Shown here: positions 22,660-29,721 of the stretch, piece after piece
Layout of the letters: every line of letters starts with the position of its first letter
How positions within the stretch are numbered: position 1 is the stretch's first letter
Assembly: GCA_044377735.1 (NCBI GenBank)
Contig: JBILYK010000042.1
Location: 1 to 29,721 of the forward strand
Length of the DNA stretch: 29,721 bases
Direction: 5' to 3'
From: Tabrizicola_A sp044377735
GTDB lineage: Bacteria > Pseudomonadota > Alphaproteobacteria > Rhodobacterales > Rhodobacteraceae
The notes under the pieces: generated by a model
What the model saw: only the letters and a program-made list of their open reading frames with translations
Told to the model about the DNA's origin: nothing
Database searches by the model: none
Program-made: the position numbers and the translations under genes

Positions 22660-23507
22660 CGACGGGCGCGGAAACCGCGCTGGCGCGCGCTAAGGTCAAC
22701 CTGTCGCTGCATGTCACCGGGCAGCGGGTTGATGGGTATCATCTTTTGGACAGCCTCGTGGTCTTTGCTGATCTGGGCGATGTCATCACCTGCGAACGGG
22801 CAAAGGCGCTGACCCTTGCACTCACAGGCCCCGAAAGCCATGGGCTGACAGCCGCTGAGGACAATCTTGTGATGCGCGCGGCGCGGGCCTTTGGTGCGCC
22901 CTTTGGGGCGACGATCACGCTGGACAAACGCCTGCCCGTCGCTTCGGGCATTGGTGGCGGCTCAGCCGATGCAGCGGCGACGCTGGTGGCCTTGTCCCGG
23001 CTTTGGGGGTTGGCCTTGCCCTCGGCGGAGCAGGTCTTGGCACTTGGGGCCGATGTGCCGGTCTGCCTTGCCGGGCATGCCGCCCGGATGCAAGGCGTGG
23101 GAGAGCGGGTCAGCCCCCTGCCCCATGCCTTGCCGCCCACCCATCTGGTGCTGGTCAATCCGCGCGTTCAGGTGTCCACCCCGGTGGTGTTTAGGGGTCT
23201 GGCGCGCAAAGATAACGCGCCGATGCCTGCCCATCTGCCACGCATGACCAGCGTGGCCGAGTTAGCCGCGTTTCTGACAATGCAGCGCAATGATCTGGAA
23301 GCCACGGCCTTGGTGGCAGAACCCGTCATCGGGCTGGCCAAGGCCGCTCTTGGCGCCCAAGCGGGCTGCCATCTGGCGCGAATGTCAGGATCAGGGGCCA
23401 CTTGCTTTGGCCTTTTTGCCGATGCGCAAGCCGCAGGGGCGGCAGCGCTCGCGATCCGTACAGCCTATCCGGGCTGGTGGGTCGAAACGGCGGCTATGGT
23501 TGCCTGA
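22656..23507 (+). CDS. ispE: 4-diphosphocytidyl-2-C-methyl-D-erythritol kinase
   Basis: Phosphorylates CDP-methylerythritol in the MEP route to isoprenoids. The 283-residue GHMP kinase has the ATP-binding motif PVASGIGGGSADAAA (residues 94-108), the substrate motif AKVNLSLHVTGQRVDGYH (12-29) and the C-terminal ARMSGSGATCFGLF (third GHMP motif). It starts with a GTG inside the TPR gene stop (GTGA), so it is translationally coupled. Its stop lies directly against the stop of ispB on the other strand. Confidence 0.95.
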   Translation: MTTGAETALARAKVNLSLHVTGQRVDGYHLLDSLVVFADLGDVITCERAKALTLALTGPESHGLTAAEDNLVMRAARAFGAPFGATITLDKRLPVASGIGGGSADAAATLVALSRLWGLALPSAEQVLALGADVPVCLAGHAARMQGVGERVSPLPHALPPTHLVLVNPRVQVSTPVVFRGLARKDNAPMPAHLPRMTSVAELAAFLTMQRNDLEATALVAEPVIGLAKAALGAQAGCHLARMSGSGATCFGLFADAQAAGAAALAIRTAYPGWWVETAAMVA

Positions 23508-23513
23508 TCAGGC
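23502..23513. other. Perfect 12-base palindrome containing both stop codons of ispE and ispB
   Basis: GCCTGATCAGGC reads the same on both strands. TGA at 23505-23507 ends ispE, and TCA at 23508-23510 is the TGA of ispB. Both proteins end in Ala (GCC). There is no untranslated base between the two coding regions. Confidence 0.85.
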
Positions 23514-24512
23514 GATGCGGGCCACCACATAGGACGTCAGATCGTCGAGCATCTGGCGCAAGGGATGGTCAGGCACCTGCGCCAAAGCCGCACGCCCGCG
23601 CGCAGCCCATGCCAGCGCATCAGCACGCGCCGCTTCCAGCGCGCCGTGACGGTTCATGATGGCCAGCGCCTGCGCGAGGTCACCCTCACGCTGGTCGCCC
23701 TTTTCAATCGCCCGCACCCAAAAGGCGCGCTCTTCGGCATTGGCCTTGGCCACCGCCTTGATCAGTGGCAAGGTCAGCTTACGCTCACGGAAATCATCGC
23801 CCACGTTCTTGCCAATCGCAGCCGTGGTGCCGGTGTAATCCAAAAGATCATCGGCAATCTGAAAGGCGATGCCCAAGGCGTCGCCATAGGCGTAAAGCGC
23901 TTGCACCACATCTTCGGGAGCACCCGCAACCACGCCACCCACCTCGGTCGCCGCCGAGAACAAGGCAGCAGTCTTGCCGCGCACCACTTTGAGGTAGATG
24001 TCTTCGCTCGTCGCCAGATCCTGCGCAGCGGTCAGCTGCAACACCTCGCCCTCGGCGATGGTGGCCGAAGCATTGGCAAGGATCCCCAAGACGCGGATCT
24101 GCCCGGGATCGGTCATCAACTGAAAGGCACGGGCGAAAAGGTAGTCGCCAACCAGAACCGATGATTTGTTGTCCCACAGCAGGTTCGCCGTCGGCCGCCC
24201 GCGCCGCTGGGCGCTTTCGTCGACCACATCGTCATGCAACAGCGTGGCGGTGTGAATGAACTCTACCGCTGCGGCAAGATGCACATGATAGGGCCCGGTA
24301 TAGCCGCACAGCCGCGCTGCGGCCAAGGTCAGCATCGGGCGCAGGCGCTTGCCGCCCGCCTCGATCAGATGGGCGGTGACTTGTGGGATGCGGGGGGCAT
24401 GTTCCGAGGCCATGCGTTCGCGGATCAACAGATTGACTGCAGCCATGTCTGCAGCCAAATAATCTGCCAAACGATCCTGCGGTTTTGGCATGTGATCCAA
24501 GGACTTCCCCAT
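23508..24512 (-). CDS. ispB: Polyprenyl diphosphate synthase (ubiquinone side chain)
   Basis: Condenses isopentenyl diphosphate units into the long all-trans chain used for ubiquinone. The 334-residue trans-prenyltransferase has the first Asp-rich motif DDVVD (94-98) in LLHDDVVDESAQRRG and the second, DDLLD (221-225), followed by YTG. The basic GGKRLRP at the N-terminus binds diphosphate. Small residues before the first motif fit a long-chain product (octa- to decaprenyl), but length cannot be fixed from sequence alone. Start at the ATG at 24512; the ATG at 24491 (MPKPQDR) is an alternative. Divergent from the DUF2007 gene by only 40 bases. Confidence 0.93.
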   Translation of the reverse strand: MGKSLDHMPKPQDRLADYLAADMAAVNLLIRERMASEHAPRIPQVTAHLIEAGGKRLRPMLTLAAARLCGYTGPYHVHLAAAVEFIHTATLLHDDVVDESAQRRGRPTANLLWDNKSSVLVGDYLFARAFQLMTDPGQIRVLGILANASATIAEGEVLQLTAAQDLATSEDIYLKVVRGKTAALFSAATEVGGVVAGAPEDVVQALYAYGDALGIAFQIADDLLDYTGTTAAIGKNVGDDFRERKLTLPLIKAVAKANAEERAFWVRAIEKGDQREGDLAQALAIMNRHGALEAARADALAWAARGRAALAQVPDHPLRQMLDDLTSYVVARIA

Positions 24513-24552
24513 TCGTCTCGACTTTCTGTCTCACAGCCGCGAAACTAGCGCT

Positions 24553-24780
24553 ATGAAACTTTTGCTTCAGACAACCGATCCTACTGTGATCGCCTTCGCC
24601 CAAGCCCTTCTTGAAGGCGAGGATATACCCAGCTTTGTGCTGGACGTCCACATGAGCGTGTTCGAAGGCAGCATAGGCATTCTGCCGCGCCGGTTGATGG
24701 TGCGAGAGCGGGATTGGGTCGAGGCGCGCTCGGTCATTCGGGCCAATGGCATTGACGAAGGCTATGATGCAGAGCCCTGA
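24553..24780 (+). CDS. DUF2007-domain small protein
   Basis: A 75-residue protein that is nearly all one DUF2007 domain: MKLLLQTTDPTVIAFAQALL, then EGEDIPSFVLDVHMSVFEG and RRLMVRERDWVEARSVI. The family is annotated as putative signal-transducing proteins with a ferredoxin-like fold, without a proven function. It overlaps the TrmN6-like gene by 14 bases, and the two are commonly coupled by position. The upstream gap to ispB is only 40 bases, so the two promoters must overlap. Confidence 0.9.
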   Translation: MKLLLQTTDPTVIAFAQALLEGEDIPSFVLDVHMSVFEGSIGILPRRLMVRERDWVEARSVIRANGIDEGYDAEP

Positions 24781-25543
24781 TTTTGACGAGGCCGCGCTGT
24801 CGCGCGATGCGTTCTTGTGCGGGCGGTTGCACCTGTGGCAGCCGAAAAAGGGCTATCGCGCGGCGACAGACCCGGTGATCTTGGCCGCCGCCTGCCCGGC
24901 GCGGGCGGGCGAGCGTGTGTTGGATCTGGGCTGTGGTGCGGGCGCGGCGAGCTTGTGCCTTGCAGCACGGGTGCCGGGGGTCCAGCTTGCAGGGCTGGAG
25001 TTGCAGCCTGCCTATGCGACGCTGGCACGGCGCAATGCAGCCGAGAACCGGGTCGAGATGCAGGTCGAATGCGGCGATCTGGCGCAGATGCCTGTGGCGC
25101 TGCGCCGGGACTTCGACCATGTCATCGCCAACCCGCCCTATTACCCGGCCGGAGGCACGCCCTCGCCCAACGCCGCACGTGCAACCGCCTTGCAGGTTGA
25201 AACTCCCTTGGGTAACTGGGTGCAGGCCGCCGCGCGCCGTCTGGCCCCCGGCGGCTGGTTGACGTTGATCTGTGGGGCAGATGGCCTGCCTGCCGTGCTG
25301 GCGGCAATGGGCACAAAGCTCGGCTCGGCCAGCGTCCTGCCCTTGCAGCCCCGCGAAGGCCGCGCCGCGCTGCGTATCGTCTTGCGCGCCCGCAAGGGTG
25401 GCAAAGGGGCGTTCCAGCTCTTGGCGCCCTTGGTGCTGCACCGAGGCTTGGCACATGATGGCGACCGCGAGAACTATACCCAACGCGCCAGCGCCGTGCT
25501 GCGCGGCGGCGAAAGCCTGTCAGCGGAATTCAGCGAATTTTGA
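24767..25543 (+). CDS. tRNA1(Val) adenine-37 N6-methyltransferase, TrmN6/YfiC-like
   Basis: A 258-residue SAM-dependent methyltransferase. The SAM loop is DLGCGAG (53-59), the acidic residue is in LAGLELQPAYA, and the catalytic NPPY is at 122-125 (HVIANPPYYPAGG). NPPY marks an amino-methyltransferase acting on adenine in nucleic acid, and the overall plan fits TrmN6/YfiC. Related enzymes on protein glutamines (PrmC) share NPPY but have another N-terminal domain. Three ATG codons are possible (24746, 24764, 24767); the last is 5 bases after GAAGG and is preferred. It overlaps the DUF2007 gene. Confidence 0.85.
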   Translation: MQSPDFDEAALSRDAFLCGRLHLWQPKKGYRAATDPVILAAACPARAGERVLDLGCGAGAASLCLAARVPGVQLAGLELQPAYATLARRNAAENRVEMQVECGDLAQMPVALRRDFDHVIANPPYYPAGGTPSPNAARATALQVETPLGNWVQAAARRLAPGGWLTLICGADGLPAVLAAMGTKLGSASVLPLQPREGRAALRIVLRARKGGKGAFQLLAPLVLHRGLAHDGDRENYTQRASAVLRGGESLSAEFSEF

Positions 25544-25637
25544 CCAAATGCGCCAAAACGCTGTGTGAAGTTTTCGTGACAGACCGCCCGATTCGTGATG
25601 CACTGAAGATGTTGCCACCATCATCAGGAGGACTTCC

Positions 25638-25805
25638 ATGAGCGTCGCTTCCCACATCTCCGAACTCAAGAAGAAGCACGAAAACCTTGCCGATATGGTC
25701 GAAAAGGCGCAACGCGCGCCAGGTGCAAGTGACTTGCAGATCGCTGAGTGGAAAAAGCAGAAGCTGAAGATCAAGGAAGAGATCGGCCGCCTGTCGCAGG
25801 CTTAA
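25638..25805 (+). CDS. DUF465/YdcH-family small protein (55 aa)
   Basis: A 55-residue charged helical protein: MSVASHISELKKKHENLADM, then a short turn (APGASDLQ), then IAEWKKQKLKIKEEIGRL. Two antiparallel helices with a Leu/Lys heptad are the DUF465 pattern, a family of unknown function found in many proteobacteria. AGGAGG (25626-25631) lies 6 bases before the ATG, an excellent ribosome site. It is convergent with the EamA transporter gene, with an 18-base gap. Confidence 0.9.
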   Translation: MSVASHISELKKKHENLADMVEKAQRAPGASDLQIAEWKKQKLKIKEEIGRLSQA

Positions 25806-25823
25806 GCGTCCAGACCCGATCCC

Positions 25824-26693
25824 TTACGCCTGACCTTTCAGGCTGGCGCGGGCGGCCAATACCGCCCCGCCTGTGATAAGTAACGCTGCCAAAAGCAAAA
25901 CCGGTTTGCCCTCGGCAAGCCCGGCGGCGATCAGGGCCAATGTAGAAAGCAAGGGCGCGGCATAGGATGCGACGCCCAAAAGTTGGATGTCGCCCTTTTT
26001 CATGCCGATGTCCCATGTAAAGAACGCGGCCCCCACCGGGCCAAGGCCAAGGCCGATCACCGACAGCCAGCCCCAGCTGCCCTGCGGCCATGCGGTGACC
26101 TCCCAGATCAGATGCGCGGGCACAGAAAGTGCCGCGGTCAGCAAGCAATAGACCACGACGGATTCCGTCGGCACATCGCCCAGACGCCGCGACAGCACCG
26201 AATAGGCCGCCCAAGCCAACGCGCACAGAAAGGCCAGCGACAGGCCCAGAACCGGCACGGCCCCCGCGCTGTCCCCCCGTCCCATCACGATCAACCCCGC
26301 CCCGGCAAAAGCCACCAGCGCGCCGATGACATGCAGCGGACGCAAGCGCTCACCCGGCAAGAGGCCGGAGAACAGCACGATGAAGAGGGGCCAAAGATAG
26401 GCGATCAGCCCGATTTCGGCGAAAGGTGCGATGCGAAAGGCGGTGAAATAGAGTGCGTGATAGCCAAAAAGCCCAATTGTGCCAAAGGCGTAGACCTTCC
26501 ACGAAATCTGGCGCAGCACCCCAAACCCTGCGCCAAACCCGATCCAGACAAGGCCGATGGCCCCACCAATGCCGAAACACAAAGCGTTCAGCAGGAACGG
26601 CGGCACCGGGGCAGAGCCGATGGTCATCAGCGCCAAAAGCGCCCACATCAGAATTGCGGTGAACCCGATGGCCGTTGCCCTTTGCTGTGTCAT
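25824..26693 (-). CDS. EamA/DMT-family transporter, YddG-like
   Basis: A 289-residue inner-membrane protein with about ten transmembrane segments in two EamA repeats (about 5-135 and 150-285). The stretch FFTWDIGMKKGDIQLLGVASY, then APLLSTL, and the first-repeat FTAFRIAPFAEIGLIAYLWPL resemble the aromatic amino acid exporter YddG. The true substrate is unknown; a metabolite exporter is the safest call. The ATG at 26693 has only a modest ribosome site. It follows phbB, from which a terminator separates it, so it probably has its own promoter in the 26694-26755 gap. Confidence 0.9.
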   Translation of the reverse strand: MTQQRATAIGFTAILMWALLALMTIGSAPVPPFLLNALCFGIGGAIGLVWIGFGAGFGVLRQISWKVYAFGTIGLFGYHALYFTAFRIAPFAEIGLIAYLWPLFIVLFSGLLPGERLRPLHVIGALVAFAGAGLIVMGRGDSAGAVPVLGLSLAFLCALAWAAYSVLSRRLGDVPTESVVVYCLLTAALSVPAHLIWEVTAWPQGSWGWLSVIGLGLGPVGAAFFTWDIGMKKGDIQLLGVASYAAPLLSTLALIAAGLAEGKPVLLLAALLITGGAVLAARASLKGQA

Positions 26694-26755
26694 GCCTGCC
26701 TCTACGTTGCGCGCCCAGCGTTACGGGTGCATCCGGGCTGCCGCAAGGGTCGGCA

Positions 26756-26784
26756 TGAAAAAGCCCGGCCGCAGGGCCGGGCTT
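26756..26784 (-). terminator. Intrinsic terminator after phbB
   Basis: AAGCCCGGCC and GGCCGGGCTT form a perfect 10-base-pair stem with a 4-base loop (26761-26784). Read on the minus strand, the stem is followed by a run of T (TTTTT with the last stem bases). It lies 20 bases after the phbB stop. Confidence 0.82.
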
Positions 26785-26804
26785 CGTACAGTCATGAGTT
26801 CGGC

Positions 26805-27530
26805 TTAGACGAAGTACTGCCCGCCGTTCGCGGAAATCGTGGCGCCGGTGATAAAGCCCGCATCATCGGCAGCCAAGAAGGTCACGCAGCGCGCAATCTC
26901 CTCCGGCTCGCCCAGTCGGCCGACCGGGATCAGGGGGATGATGCGTTCAGCCAGCACTTTTTCGTCAATGGAGCGGACCATTTCCGTGCCGATATAACCG
27001 GGGCAGATCGCGTTCACGGTGATGCCCGCACGTGCGCCTTCTTGCGCCAAGGCCTTGGTAAAGCCCAGATCGCCCGATTTGGCGGCCGAATAGTTGGCTT
27101 GGCCCGCCTGGCCCTTCTGACCATTGATCGACGAGATGTTGATGACACGGCCGAACTTGCGGTCGCGCATCCCCGACCACAGGGGGTGGGTCATGTTGAA
27201 CAGGCCAGTCAGGTTGGTGTCGATCACCTCTTTCCACTGGCCGGGGGTCATCTTGTGGAACATGGCGTCGCGTGTGATGCCCGCATTGTTCACCAGCACA
27301 TCGACCGGGCCAACTTCGGCTTCAACCTTGGCGATGCCTGCCACGCAGGCGTCGTAATCGGCAACCGACCATTTGTAGGTGGGAATACCGGTTTCCTTGG
27401 TAAAGGCGGCCGCCGCCTCATCATTGCCCGCATAGTTTGCGGCCACCTTGTATCCTGCCGCCTTCAGTGCCACCGAAATTGCCGCGCCAATGCCGCGCGA
27501 TCCGCCTGTGACCAATGCTACCCGTGCCAT
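26805..27530 (-). CDS. phbB: Acetoacetyl-CoA reductase
   Basis: NADPH-dependent reduction of acetoacetyl-CoA to (R)-3-hydroxybutyryl-CoA for polyhydroxybutyrate. The 241-residue SDR has TGGSRGIG (8-15), NNAG (81-84), Ser134, Tyr147 and Lys151 (YSAAK), all intact. The PhaB-specific INGQKGQAGQANYSAAKSG stretch and the C-terminal TGATISANGGQYF support the assignment over other SDRs such as FabG. TGGAGGA lies just before the ATG at 27530. It is the second gene of the phbA-phbB pair, 128 bases downstream of phbA. phbC (polymerase) is not in the window. Confidence 0.96.
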   Translation of the reverse strand: MARVALVTGGSRGIGAAISVALKAAGYKVAANYAGNDEAAAAFTKETGIPTYKWSVADYDACVAGIAKVEAEVGPVDVLVNNAGITRDAMFHKMTPGQWKEVIDTNLTGLFNMTHPLWSGMRDRKFGRVINISSINGQKGQAGQANYSAAKSGDLGFTKALAQEGARAGITVNAICPGYIGTEMVRSIDEKVLAERIIPLIPVGRLGEPEEIARCVTFLAADDAGFITGATISANGGQYFV

Positions 27531-27591
27531 GATTCCTCCATTTTAGGTATGCCAGCGTATGTCCTTGAAATCCTGTTACTGAAATGACGAA

Positions 27592-27616
27592 GGGCGCGCA
27601 ACTTTATTGCGCGCCC
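27592..27616 (-). terminator. Hairpin between phbA and phbB
   Basis: GGGCGCGCAA and TTGCGCGCCC form a perfect 10-base-pair stem with a CTTTA loop. A weaker stem (GCAGA with TCTGC around a GCGAAATTTCGC palindrome) lies at 27622-27649. On the minus strand both follow phbA. They could attenuate read-through and set the phbA:phbB ratio, or stabilise the phbA mRNA. A strong T-tract is lacking. Confidence 0.65.
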
Positions 27617-27658
27617 AATTTGCAGATGCGGCGAAATTTCGCGTCTGCAGCAGGTGAT

Positions 27659-28831
27659 TTAGCGTTCCAGCGTCAGGGCAACACCCATACCACCGCCGAT
27701 GCACAGGGTCGCAAGACCCTTCTTGGCGTTGCGGCGGCCCATTTCGTGGATCAGTGTGTTGAGAATCCGGCAGCCCGAAGCACCGATCGGGTGGCCGATC
27801 GCAATCGCGCCACCGTTGACGTTCACAATCGCCGGGTCCCAACCCATGTCTTTGTTCACCGCGCAAGCCTGGGCGGCAAATGCCTCATTCGCCTCAACCA
27901 GATCGAGATCGCCGACTTTCCAGCCCGCCTTGTCCAGCGCCTTGCGGCTGGCATAGATCGGGCCGACGCCCATGATCGACGGGTCAAGCCCGGCGGTGGC
28001 ATAGGACGCAATCCGCGCCAGCACCTTCAGCCCGCGCTTTTCAGCCTCTTTGTCGGTCATCAGAAGAACCGCTGCTGCGCCGTCGTTGATACCGCTGGCA
28101 TTGCCTGCGGTGACCGAGCCCTCCTTGGTGAAGGCCGGGCGCAGCTTCTGCATCGATTCCAGCGTGGCCCCATGGCGGATGTATTCATCGGCATCGACCA
28201 CGATATCGCCTTTGCGGGTTTTCACGGTGAAGCCAATGATCTCATCGGCGAACTTGCCAGCCTTCTGCGCGGCCTCGGCCTTGTTTTGGCTTTCCAGCGC
28301 GAACTGGTCCTGCATGTCGCGCGAAATCTGCCACTGGTTGGCGACGTTTTCGGCGGTCTGGCCCATGTGATAGCCGTTGAAGGCGTCCCACAGCCCGTCC
28401 CGGATCATCGAATCGATGAAGTTCAGATCGCCCATCTTCTGCCCGGCACGCAGATGCGCGACATGGGGCGACAGCGACATGTTTTCCTGACCGCCCGCAA
28501 TAACGATCTTCGCATCACCCAGCGTGACATGCTGCGCGCCCAAGGCAACCGCCCGCAGACCCGAGCCGCAGACCTGGTTCAGACTCCAAGCGCTGGATTC
28601 TTTCGCCAGACCGGCGCGGATCGCGGCCTGACGGGCTGGGTTCTGACCCTGACCGGCGGTGAGCACCTGACCCAGAATGGTTTCTTCGACCTCGGCCTTG
28701 TCGATCCCGGCGCGCGCGACGACGCCCTCGATCACGGCAGCACCCAGGTCATGGGCCGGAGTGCCCGCGAAAGCGCCGTTGAAGCTGCCAACGGCGGTCC
28801 GCCCCGCTGCAACGATTACCACATTGGTCAT
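27659..28831 (-). CDS. phbA: Acetyl-CoA acetyltransferase (biosynthetic thiolase)
   Basis: Condenses two acetyl-CoA into acetoacetyl-CoA, the first step of polyhydroxybutyrate synthesis. The 390-residue thiolase has the acyl-accepting C88 (LNQVCGSGLRA), H347 (GHPIGASG) and the proton-abstracting C377 (CIGGGMG). The NEAFAAQ motif is also present. Length fits the biosynthetic class. GGAGGGG lies 8 bases before the ATG at 28831, a strong ribosome site. It lies upstream of phbB on the same strand. The upstream 111-base gap holds a palindrome that could control it. Confidence 0.96.
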   Translation of the reverse strand: MTNVVIVAAGRTAVGSFNGAFAGTPAHDLGAAVIEGVVARAGIDKAEVEETILGQVLTAGQGQNPARQAAIRAGLAKESSAWSLNQVCGSGLRAVALGAQHVTLGDAKIVIAGGQENMSLSPHVAHLRAGQKMGDLNFIDSMIRDGLWDAFNGYHMGQTAENVANQWQISRDMQDQFALESQNKAEAAQKAGKFADEIIGFTVKTRKGDIVVDADEYIRHGATLESMQKLRPAFTKEGSVTAGNASGINDGAAAVLLMTDKEAEKRGLKVLARIASYATAGLDPSIMGVGPIYASRKALDKAGWKVGDLDLVEANEAFAAQACAVNKDMGWDPAIVNVNGGAIAIGHPIGASGCRILNTLIHEMGRRNAKKGLATLCIGGGMGVALTLER

Positions 28832-28903
28832 GAACTATCCCCTCCATTCGCCCAGCGACGGGATGCCGCTTTGCAGCATGGCTAGGCAAACCGACATGCA
28901 AAA

Positions 28904-28917
28904 GCAAGCAGGCTTGC
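28904..28917. promoter_or_regulatory. Palindrome upstream of phbA, candidate operator
   Basis: GCAAGC and GCTTGC are arranged around two bases in the phbA leader. On the minus strand, TTGCTT (partly inside the palindrome) and TAGCCA are 17 bases apart and could be a weak -35/-10 pair, which would place the palindrome at the -35 element. PhaR-type regulators bind TGC-rich sites in related bacteria; the link here is inference. Confidence 0.35.
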
Positions 28918-28942
28918 GTGCCATTGTGACGCAGCGCAATCT

Positions 28943-29719
28943 TTAGGCACGTTTGCGCTGCGGGGTGGTGGGGCCGAAATCCGGTTTCAGGTTCGCCGCG
29001 CCGAAGAGATATCCTTGCAAGCAATCCACCCCAAGGTTCATCAGGAACCGGGCCTCATCCGGGCTTTCGACCGCTTCGGCAACGGTGAACATGTTGAAAT
29101 GCTGACCAATCGACAAAAGCGCCGCCGTGAGGGCTGCATTGTCCGGGTCGCGGTGAATACTGCGGATGAATTGGCCGTCGATCTTAAGGATATCAAAGAA
29201 GAAATCCTTGAAATAGCGGATCGCGGTATAGCCCGATCCGAAATCATCCAGCGCGAAGGCGACGCCTTCGGCCTGCAGATCTTGCATGAAGGCGATCACC
29301 AATTCGGGCACCAGCATGGCCGAGCTTTCGGTGATCTCAAGGATCAGCCGTTCGCCTACCGTCGGATCAGTCGCGAGGCCCTTTTTCAACACCCGCATCC
29401 AGCGTGGATAACCAATGGAGCGGGCCGACATGTTGATGGAAATGCGCGTCGCCGGGTGACGAATCAGCGCACCAAGCCCGAGTTCAAGTGCGATGCAGTC
29501 GATCTCGCGCCCGATTTCGGTGCTTTCGACAGCACCGATAAAGTCCTTGGCGGGGATGACGCGGCCGTTAGGGTCCAGCACGCGAATCAGCCCTTCGTGA
29601 AAGGCGACGCGATCCGGATCGCGCGACAGAACCACCGGCTGATAGGCCAACCGCATGCGGCGGGCGTCGATGGCGGCGCGTACCATCGAGATGGTGTCGC
29701 GGTCTTGCTGCGATATCAT
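28943..29719 (-). CDS. EAL-domain protein (cyclic-di-GMP phosphodiesterase), 5' end uncertain
   Basis: A 258-residue stretch that is almost entirely one EAL domain. The signature is E42-G-L44 in FHEGLIRV, so the middle residue is Gly and not Ala. Metal and catalytic residues seen are E42, N96 (INMSARS), E128 (LEITES), D158-D159 (ALDDFGSG), K179 (LKIDGQF), E215 (VAEAVES) and Q235 (QGYLFG). All needed residues are there, so activity against cyclic-di-GMP is likely. No GGDEF or sensor domain is visible. The first ATG is 3 bases from the window end, and homologues often have more N-terminal residues, so the true start may be outside. It lies upstream of phbA in the same direction. Confidence 0.9.
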   Translation of the reverse strand: MISQQDRDTISMVRAAIDARRMRLAYQPVVLSRDPDRVAFHEGLIRVLDPNGRVIPAKDFIGAVESTEIGREIDCIALELGLGALIRHPATRISINMSARSIGYPRWMRVLKKGLATDPTVGERLILEITESSAMLVPELVIAFMQDLQAEGVAFALDDFGSGYTAIRYFKDFFFDILKIDGQFIRSIHRDPDNAALTAALLSIGQHFNMFTVAEAVESPDEARFLMNLGVDCLQGYLFGAANLKPDFGPTTPQRKRA

Positions 29720-29721
29720 CA

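Noticed and set aside
25983..27587. Plus-strand open frame of 534 codons
   Set aside because: Antisense of the EamA transporter and phbB genes and crosses a terminator hairpin.
27584..28885. Plus-strand open frame of 433 codons
   Set aside because: Antisense of phbA, whose catalytic residues are all present on the minus strand.

Overview
The window looks like a chromosomal segment of an alphaproteobacterium of the family Rhodobacteraceae (Roseobacter/Rhodobacter/Paracoccus relatives). The base composition is GC-rich. The gene content fits that family: a DmdC-like acyl-CoA dehydrogenase, ETF-ubiquinone oxidoreductase, a 44-residue aa3-type cytochrome oxidase subunit IV, phbA-phbB, a long Sua5-type threonylcarbamoyl-AMP synthase and a short EAL-domain protein. 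I see no transposase, phage gene, tRNA, rRNA or CRISPR array. The species assignment is inference from protein character only.

Layout. 1-3.5 kb: the 3' end of hemE, a PLP aminotransferase, and on the minus strand hemF with a small acidic protein behind it. 3.4-6.1 kb: a lipoprotein, then minus-strand genes for an SDR protein lacking the catalytic lysine, an RsmC-like rRNA methyltransferase and ClpS. 6.1-9.7 kb: a HAD phosphatase, a D-Ala-D-Ala carboxypeptidase with a SPOR domain, and convergent tsaC/sua5. 9.7-14 kb: an acyl-CoA dehydrogenase overlapping an MBL-fold hydrolase, a DUF6173-like protein, the tiny oxidase subunit IV and a second lipoprotein. 14-17.1 kb: azlC-azlD on the minus strand, with azlC broken by a one-base frameshift, then a translationally coupled mobA / DUF429-like / GNAT trio. 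17.1-20.8 kb: a large GC-rich inverted repeat, a membrane protein, greA and ETF-QO. 20.8-25.8 kb: a TPR protein coupled to ispE, convergent ispB, then a DUF2007 protein, a TrmN6-like methyltransferase and a DUF465/YdcH protein. 25.8-29.7 kb: an EamA transporter, phbB, phbA and an EAL-domain phosphodiesterase cut by the window end, all on the minus strand.

Together the genes are mostly housekeeping and energy metabolism: haem (hemE, hemF), isoprenoid and quinone side chain (ispE, ispB), acyl-CoA oxidation feeding the quinone pool (acyl-CoA dehydrogenase, ETF-QO), carbon storage (phbAB), translation and RNA modification (rsmC, tsaC, trmN6), transcript elongation (greA), N-end rule proteolysis (clpS) and cell-wall remodelling. 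Small overlapping stop/start codons mark several operons.

I did not find an evident new multigene system. The best items for a second look are the azlC frameshift, the SDR protein with Lys replaced by Cys, a dispersed motif of about 20-25 nt at gene 3' ends, and the abutting convergent ispE/ispB stop codons inside a perfect 12-base palindrome.
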